12,275 nt of DNA from Rodentolepis nana (lineage: Eukaryota; Platyhelminthes; Cestoda; Cyclophyllidea; Hymenolepididae). The DNA is taken from contig UZAE01014755.1 in the NCBI GenBank assembly GCA_900617975.1, positions 1 through 12,275 of the forward strand. The letters are read 5' to 3'. The translations under genes were made by a program, and so were the position numbers. The notes under the pieces are model-generated. The model had not been told where the DNA came from, made no database searches, and worked only from the letters and a program-made list of their open reading frames with translations. Shown here piece after piece: positions 7,997 through 12,275 of this stretch; position 1 is the first letter of the stretch, and each line of letters opens with the position of its first letter.

Positions 7997-10784
7997 GTGA
8001 TCAAAAGTCTGGAAAATTTACACATATTTGGTTTAATAAGATTGCCCGCATTGTTAAAGCGTTTTACAAAATGAAATTCAAATCTTCTTGTTTATTTATT
8101 ATTTTTGGAAATGATTTTATCGGTGTTAAAATTAACAAAGGCTTGCTTTAGCGAATATTACTTTATTTTTGCTCGCTAAAGATATGACCGAAAGTTAGTA
8201 CTCTGTATCCCGTGGTTAAGCTAATCGATTTCCATCTGAGGTTGCGGAATTTAAAAGGAAAATTTCATTGATTTTTTGATTAATTTATAATTATGCCTGG
8301 GGCTAGCTTCAATTTATCTTTTAACGTAATTCAAATTTTTGTTCCTCGGTATAGCAGATCTAAATTGTAATTTTAAAAGTTCGTATTCCCTATTTCACTA
8401 GGGGGAATTGGGTGATTACAACACTCTTATTGATAAAGCAACTCTTGGCCATGACTTGTCGTCCATTGAACTTGACTGGGAAGACTTGAAAGCTGCTAAT
8501 GATCGCGCTGAAGTTAGCCTAGAGCACCATTTTGAGAAACGCAAGAAGGCTGAAGATCAGCTAAAGTCTGCCCAAATAGAACTGGAACAGGTAACATCAA
8601 CCACTCAAAAGAATTGAGTAGCTCTTAGTTATGCGAATTAATACTGTTTATAGGAAAGGCGCATTGCCGAATGCATTATTGAAGACATGGACGATGAACA
8701 AAAGGCGAAGTACCTTAAGCTTAGAAATCAAAGTGATTTCTTTCTTCAACAACTTTCAACCGGCCACAGCAAATTAACGGAAATGTTAGAAAGATGCAAC
8801 GAGTTAGAATTGGAGATTTCGACATCAAGTGTAACTTACTTAATTCCCTTAAGTTAATGTATTTCTCATATTCTAGATTAGACAGGAAGCATTGTGTATT
8901 TTTAGAAAATTAAGAGATGTTGAAGCTAAGAGAGACCAATTACAGGCAGAAGAAGATAATAAGGAAGATCCGCAGATCGAAAAGGAACGTTTATTAGCGA
9001 AAATAAAGGAAGATAACCGAGAAACAGCAAGCATGGAAAGAGAGTAAAATTGATTTTGGTAAATGCAAATTAATTACTTCTTAGAATTCGCGAACTGAAT
9101 GAAAGGATCCAAGTTGATGAGTTATTACTCAACCAGCTTTGCACCCAGTTAAGTGACCAATCTGCCAATGAACGAGATCCAACGGTTATGGAGCTGAATC
9201 TTCGAAAAGCCCAAATAAACGATTTCTTTTCTGCAAAACATCAAATTGTTAAAGCTCTAGGCCGGTGCTCTCAGTATATTGCTAATATCGAACAAGCGAT
9301 AGGAAGTAAAACTGTTTCAGAAGCTAACATGGATGCCGTAGAAGATCAGCTGAATGAGCCAAGCAAGTCAGAAAACACTGCAGAAGCTCTTGATACTGAA
9401 AAATCTATGCTGTTAAACTATTTAAAGAAGATTGATCAGTTGGAGATTAAAGTAACAGAGGTTAGTTCCTATCTATTCTCTTTCTGGGAGATATTATTTA
9501 TTTCTCTCACTCACAGTAATTCATTCAGAATTTTCTGTTTCAATTATTAAAAAATTTAAATTAAATGGAATAACTTTTGCGATTGCGATCGCTTGAATGT
9601 GTTTTGTTAGACTGAATGAATTCGAGCCAGTTAACTTTCAGTCTTAACTGCGACTTTTCGTATATTTTAAAACTTGTTCTTTGCAAGATAAGCATTTTCC
9701 ACTTTAAACTTCGAGGTTCCTATTTTCAACATCACATATTCACAAATGATCAAGTCACCTACACAGGTAGCAATATGAGAACATTAAACTTTTGCTAATT
9801 TTATTAAACAATTTTTCCATTGGTCACCACCCATCATACATTATCGATTATGTCCATGTTGTCATACTAGCTCAGTTTGATGAGTCGGTGTCGATGCACA
9901 TGTATCTAATCATTTATTTACTTCAAATGGCAGGCGTTTTGATAGTTGTCATTAGTCCTTTAGTTGAGTTCGGGCTTCACAGAGGGAAGGAACCTCAAAG
10001 TAACAAAAAGCCGATGGGTGGGGAATAGAATAGTGGTTTACAGTTGTAAAAGAGACAGACACAGAGGCATAGAAAAAGTAAAATGATTACTGTGGAAGTG
10101 GTAGAATATGGCATACAGTGGGGTGATGGTAGCTTGAAGTGAGAAGTTAACTGCCAGTTAATAGACTTTTTTGCTGTATGAGTATACGTTGCCCAAGGCG
10201 CACCACGTGGAGGTAGGTCTATCGCACACTCCATGTATCAAATCATGAAAGCAGCCAACAGATTTTCTTCCTTTCAAGTTATTTTCTTTAAATAGGAACT
10301 AGAGGCGCTTAAAACAAATGTCATGACAATTGAATCCGACTTGAATAAGTTGAACAATATCGCTTCAAATGACGAAACATCAGAAGAAAGGAAAGCCTCT
10401 GTAATGGTTCCATTTCCAATTACCGTTTAGTTGACATTATTGACAATTTGATTATCTCCGTCTTCATTCCAACATTAGTTACTGAAGGAGATTGAAAAAC
10501 TTAAAGAAACGCGTGCAAATCTGGCTGTTATTACGTCCCAACTAGAGGCCCAAAACACATCCATGGAAGCAAACCTCAATTCCAATGAAACACATATCCA
10601 ATTGTGCACCTTGGAGAAGAGGCTCACTGCATGCGAAACGAGAAAGCAAGCTCTCTCAAAGGCAATTGAAACAAAGAAATTTGAAAGTGACTATTCTTTC
10701 ACCGCCATGAAAGCCAAATCACTTTTGGCTGATTATAATCAAGCACTCAAAACTGAGCTCATGGTTAAACCGTTAGCATTATGA
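7583..10784 (+). CDS. IFT74: IFT74, intraflagellar transport protein 74 (whole gene, 7 coding exons)
   Basis: The joined exons 7583-7996, 8402-8590, 8654-8830, 8877-9043, 9085-9460, 10296-10400 and 10479-10784 encode 577 aa (vertebrate IFT74 is about 600). IFT74 is a core IFT-B subunit. It pairs with IFT81 as a long coiled coil that carries tubulin to the tip of the growing cilium; its basic N-terminal tail helps bind tubulin. Seen here: a basic, Ser/Thr-rich low-complexity N-terminus (1-80) with R-G-G; the family landmark SYYIGLLRERI (86-96); Y-E-K-x-A-E-N-L-A-A-E-L (123-134); G-D-Y-N-T-L-I-D-K (142-150); then charged heptad-rich helix almost to the end, with NETHIQLCTLEKR (512-524) and E-S-D-Y near the C-terminus. 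All introns are GT-AG, all phase 0 except intron 4 (phase 2). The start is the first in-frame ATG after a TAA at 7535; an ATG ten codons later is an alternative. No frame break was seen, so the gene looks functional. Confidence 0.95.
8402..8590 (+). CDS. IFT74: IFT74 exon 2 (residues 139-201)
   Basis: It follows the acceptor TTTCACTAG and starts GELGDYNTLIDK, continuing the GQLxDYN segment of the family. It ends IELEQ before GTAACA, phase 0. Intron 2 is 63 bp. Confidence 0.93.
8654..8830 (+). CDS. IFT74: IFT74 exon 3 (residues 202-260)
   Basis: It starts ERRIAECIIEDM and contains the Q-K-A-K-Y-L-K-L segment that matches Q-V-K-Y-L-E-M in vertebrate IFT74. The donor GTAACT at 8831 keeps phase 0; a GT two bases earlier would break the frame. 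Intron 3 is 46 bp. Confidence 0.92.
8877..9043 (+). CDS. IFT74: IFT74 exon 4 (residues 261-316, last codon split)
   Basis: It starts IRQEALCIFRKL and contains KIKEDNRETASMER, close to the K-Q-I-K-D-D-N-Q-E-I-A-S-M-E-R stretch of the vertebrate protein. It ends in phase 2 before GTAAAA. Intron 4 is only 41 bp, near the lower limit for spliceosomal introns. Confidence 0.92.
9085..9460 (+). CDS. IFT74: IFT74 exon 5 (from split codon 316 to residue 441)
   Basis: It begins with the one base that completes the split Glu codon, then IRELNERIQ. It contains R-C-S-Q-Y-I-A-N-I-E-Q, equivalent to H-C-S-R-N-I-N-R-I-E-Q in vertebrate IFT74. It ends KVTE before GTTAGT. The open frame runs a further 30 codons into the intron, but that tail is not conserved. 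Confidence 0.92.
9900..9913. repeat. Target-site duplication of copy C, left
   Basis: ATGTATCTAATCAT; the right copy at 10233-10246 differs at one of 14 positions. Confidence 0.88.
9914..10232 (-). mobile_element. SINE-like retroposed repeat, copy C, in IFT74 intron 5
   Basis: This is a 319-bp copy in antisense to IFT74, with its AAAT-like tail at 9914-9921 and its head GGAGTGTGCGATAGACC at about 10216-10232. It is bounded by a 14-bp duplication with one mismatch. It has none of the internal expansions of copies A and B, so it is close to the basic form of the family. Open frames on both strands are short and not conserved in length between copies, so it is non-coding. Confidence 0.92.
10233..10246. 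repeat. Target-site duplication of copy C, right
   Basis: ATGTATCAAATCAT, 13 of 14 bases matching 9900-9913. Confidence 0.88.
10296..10400 (+). CDS. IFT74: IFT74 exon 6 (residues 442-476)
   Basis: It starts ELEALKTNVMTIESDLNKL and ends EERKAS before GTAATG, in phase 0 on both sides. It is the least conserved exon. Intron 6 is 78 bp. Confidence 0.88.
10479..10784 (+). CDS. IFT74: IFT74 exon 7 (residues 477-577 and stop)
   Basis: It follows the acceptor CCAACATTAG and starts LLKEIEKLKETRANL. The final coiled coil includes N-E-T-H-I-Q-L-C-T-L-E-K-R and K-K-F-E-S-D-Y-S-F, both strong matches to the IFT74 C-terminus. The stop is TGA at 10782-10784. No canonical AATAAA follows in the 120 bp before repeat copy D; the first is at 11432-11437. 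Confidence 0.94.
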   Translation, partial: LLKEIEKLKETRANLAVITSQLEAQNTSMEANLNSNETHIQLCTLEKRLTACETRKQALSKAIETKKFESDYSFTAMKAKSLLADYNQALKTELMVKPLAL

Positions 10785-10890
10785 AGCGAGTACCGTAGCC
10801 TTCTTTTGGGACCACTGAAGTTATCACCCTTAAATCTCAAGCGAAGTCCACACGTGTTCTTGAATGTTTTTCCCAATATTTTGTTAATTG

Positions 10891-10904
10891 AGTATTGTAA
10901 TTAT
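10891..10904. repeat. Target-site duplication of copy D, left
   Basis: AGTATTGTAATTAT; the right copy at 11240-11253 differs at one of 14 positions. Confidence 0.88.
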
Positions 10905-11239
10905 TTATTTATTTGTTTATACCAAATAGCAGTCGTTGTGAGAGTTATCATTAGCCATTTAGCTGACTTTGGGCTTCACAGAGAGGAAGAGGAGGAACAT
11001 CAAGGTGACAAAAAATTCGAGGGGGGGGGGGTCAGAATAATGATTCAAAGATGTAAAAGAGACAGGCACAAAGGTAGAAAAAAAGTGAGATGAGAACTGT
11101 GAAAGTAGTCGAATATGACATACAGTGGGATAATAGTAGTTTGAAGCGAGAAGTCACCTGCCGGTTAATAGACCTTTGCCGTATGAGAATACGTTGCTCA
11201 GGGTGACAACCACGTGGCGGTAAATCTATCGCACACCTC
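10905..11239 (-). mobile_element. SINE-like retroposed repeat, copy D, downstream of IFT74
   Basis: This is a 335-bp minus-orientation copy starting 121 bp after the IFT74 stop. The tail region is at 10905-10920 and the head GAGGTGTGCGATAGATTTACC at about 11219-11239. It contains an 11-base G run at 11021-11031, where copies B and C have shorter or broken G tracts. The CCACGTGG palindrome is kept, but the GGTGCACC next to it is altered. It is flanked by a 14-bp duplication with one mismatch. Confidence 0.92.
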
Positions 11240-11253
11240 AGTAATGTAATTAT
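11240..11253. repeat. Target-site duplication of copy D, right
   Basis: AGTAATGTAATTAT, 13 of 14 bases matching 10891-10904. Confidence 0.88.
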
Positions 11254-11359
11254 GTTTTCGTTATCGGTCATACAGCCAAAGTTATTCTGAGATCGACATA
11301 ACATGCGTAGTATTATTATTACTAATAATAATATAGAAATTATCTTAGTACGCTGGCAA

Positions 11360-11390
11360 GGTTTGGCTGTTAGTGCCACTAAGCCAAACC
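11360..11390. repeat. Perfect inverted repeat (9-bp stem) with an inner 4-bp stem
   Basis: GGTTTGGCT at 11360-11368 pairs perfectly with AGCCAAACC at 11382-11390. Inside the loop, AGTG-C-CACT forms a second short stem. It lies in a GC-richer stretch (about 11350-11435) between copy D and copy E. Its role is unknown. Confidence 0.7.
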
Positions 11391-11431
11391 GATCAGGCCT
11401 GGATGGCGGAATGGCTGGCGAAATCCCTGTT

Positions 11432-11437
11432 AATAAA
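11432..11437 (+). terminator. First canonical AATAAA downstream of IFT74
   Basis: This hexamer is 648 bp after the IFT74 stop and beyond copy D. It could be the polyadenylation signal if the 3' UTR reads through the repeat, but a variant signal nearer the stop is just as possible. Confidence 0.25.
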
Positions 11438-11452
11438 AAGGGAATAAGATTT

Positions 11453-11556
11453 GGGGTACGCGATAGACTTACCTCCACGTGGTGCACCCTGGACAACGTA
11501 TCTTCGTACGGCAAAAAAGTCTATCACTCGGCATTCGATTTTGACTTCGATTTATT
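11453..11556 (+). mobile_element. Head of the SINE-like family, copy E, joined to a LINE endonuclease frame
   Basis: About 104 bp match the first third of the family: GGGGTACGCGATAGACTTAC, the full CCACGTGGTGCACC double palindrome, then the GTATCTTCGTACGGCAAAAA block and a diverged form of the TCGGCA...GACTTC unit. After about 11556 the similarity stops and, within 15 bp, an open frame for a non-LTR endonuclease begins. It is either a truncated copy next to a LINE fragment, or the genuine 5' end of that LINE. Confidence 0.8.
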
Positions 11557-11569
11557 ATGATTAGCTTGA

Positions 11570-12088
11570 AAAAAAGGCTATAAGAAAAATCGCCCTCGTC
11601 ATGGCGAATCACAACGTCTTCAGATCCTCCAGTGGAATGCTGGAGGAATGTCACCGGACAAAAAGATCCAAGTACAGAAAATCCTACAAACCTATGATGT
11701 AGACATTTTCACAATTATGGAAGCAAACATTTCGGATGACAAACTGAAGTACTACCAATTCCCAGGTTGCACCCTGTACCTTCTACCTAAATATCGGCAA
11801 GTTGCAAGTGGAATTCTAACTAGAGTTAAAGAAGGCCTCACCTCACACTACGATCTAATCAAGAGTATGGGCTCGACACAAGACAAATGTGAAATAATCA
11901 GATTAAATGTTTGGAAATGTCAAAACCACTTCAAGATATATGCAGTCTATAATCCACCCCAGAATTGTCCAAACTTTGACTTTCTGAATATCTCACACAA
12001 AACTATAGTATTAGGAGACTTCAACGCCCTTTCCACCAGATGGGGCTACAAGGACACAAACATAGCTGGAAAGNATGCTCACGTCTAA
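11570..12088 (+). pseudogene. Truncated non-LTR retrotransposon endonuclease (APE-like domain)
   Basis: The open frame runs from just after a TGA at 11567 to a TAA at 12086. Homology begins at QILQWNAGG (about 11621), before the first ATG at 11648, so that ATG is not the natural start. The fold is the apurinic-endonuclease-like domain that nicks target DNA for target-primed reverse transcription. Visible motifs: WNAGG (metal-binding Asn), IMEANI (catalytic Glu), AVYNPP (the conserved Tyr) and VLGDFNAL (Asp and Asn). After D-T-N-I-A-G-K the frame meets an undetermined base (12074) and stops within four codons. So the C-terminal third of the domain, with the expected S-D-H histidine, and the whole reverse transcriptase are missing. 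The wording of the motifs recalls jockey-like elements of arthropods such as spiders, from memory only. It is a dead fragment unless an assembly error hides the rest. Confidence 0.85.
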
Positions 12089-12239
12089 AATTGAATAGTT
12101 AAGCGAGAATATTTGTTTTGACACGATCACATGATTGGAACCTGAAATACGTAAAGAAAATAATAATTGCTGATACTCTTATAACCAGCAGTTGGCTTTT
12201 TTATCCTTGTTCCAATTGGATAATTTGCATTCGAGATGA
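12089..12239. other. Non-coding spacer after the endonuclease fragment
   Basis: AT-rich, with no coding or repeat signal recognised. It does not continue the retrotransposon frame in any reading frame that I could follow. Confidence 0.5.
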
Positions 12240-12275
12240 GGGGTGCGCGATAGACTTACCTCCACGTGGTGCACC
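12240..12275 (+). mobile_element. Head of a further family copy (F), cut by the window end
   Basis: GGGGTGCGCGATAGACTTAC followed by CTCCACGTGGTGCACC matches the head of copy E, with one base difference over 36 bp. It is in the same orientation as E, about 787 bp further on. The rest lies beyond the window. Confidence 0.88.

Larger units (their letters stand above)
9461..10295 (+). other. IFT74 intron 5, enlarged by a repeat insertion
   Basis: The intron is 835 bp, of which 319 bp is repeat copy C plus a 14-bp duplicated target. The rest (9461-9899 and 10247-10295) is AT-rich with nothing recognised. The acceptor is TTTCTTTAAATAG at 10295. Confidence 0.85.

Noticed and set aside
9879..9900. 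TTTGATGAGTC resembling the CTGATGA core of a hammerhead ribozyme
   Set aside because: The required GAAA arm and the closing helices are absent nearby.
9995..10234. Open frame with L-P-P-R-G-A-P-W-A-T-Y-T on the minus strand, similar to frames in copies A and D
   Set aside because: The shared peptide only reflects the conserved repeat head; the frames differ in length and are broken in other copies, so it is not a protein gene.

Overview
This is a window of animal nuclear DNA. It is AT-rich and low in gene density, with spliced genes (GT-AG introns), GA and poly-C/poly-G simple repeats, and several copies of one retroposed repeat family. Two conserved genes are recognisable by protein sequence. 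On the minus strand lies the first coding exon of a PAR-3 (PARD3/bazooka) polarity scaffold. On the plus strand lies a complete seven-exon gene for the intraflagellar transport protein IFT74. They are head to head, about 2.45 kb between start codons. Four of the six IFT74 introns are only 41-78 bp. Short introns, AT richness and a conserved ciliary gene would suit a flatworm or another small-intron invertebrate, but I cannot name the species.

Layout. 1-4999: no exon recognised; probably the first intron of the PAR-3 gene (its next exon was not found and is probably beyond the left edge), holding repeat copy A (681-1160, plus) and several C-rich or GA-rich simple repeats. 5000-5128: PAR-3 exon, minus. 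5129-7582: shared upstream region, interrupted by repeat copy B (5507-6007, minus, perfect 13-bp target-site duplication). 7583-10784: IFT74, predicted 577 aa, with repeat copy C inside intron 5. 10905-11239: repeat copy D just past the IFT74 stop. 11453-12088: head of a further repeat copy (E) joined to a truncated non-LTR retrotransposon endonuclease reading frame. 12240-12275: head of another copy (F), cut by the window end.

The main unexplained item is the repeat family. Its basic unit is about 310-335 bp. It has a conserved head with two overlapping palindromes, an (AAAT)n-like tail and 13-14 bp target-site duplications, so it moved by target-primed reverse transcription. Two copies carry internal minisatellite expansions at different places. 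The head of copy E lies directly in front of a LINE-type endonuclease frame, which suggests (not proven) that the short repeats are non-autonomous relatives of that LINE. PAR-3 and IFT74 act in different processes (cell polarity; ciliary transport); their divergent layout could mean shared upstream control but nothing in the sequence proves it.
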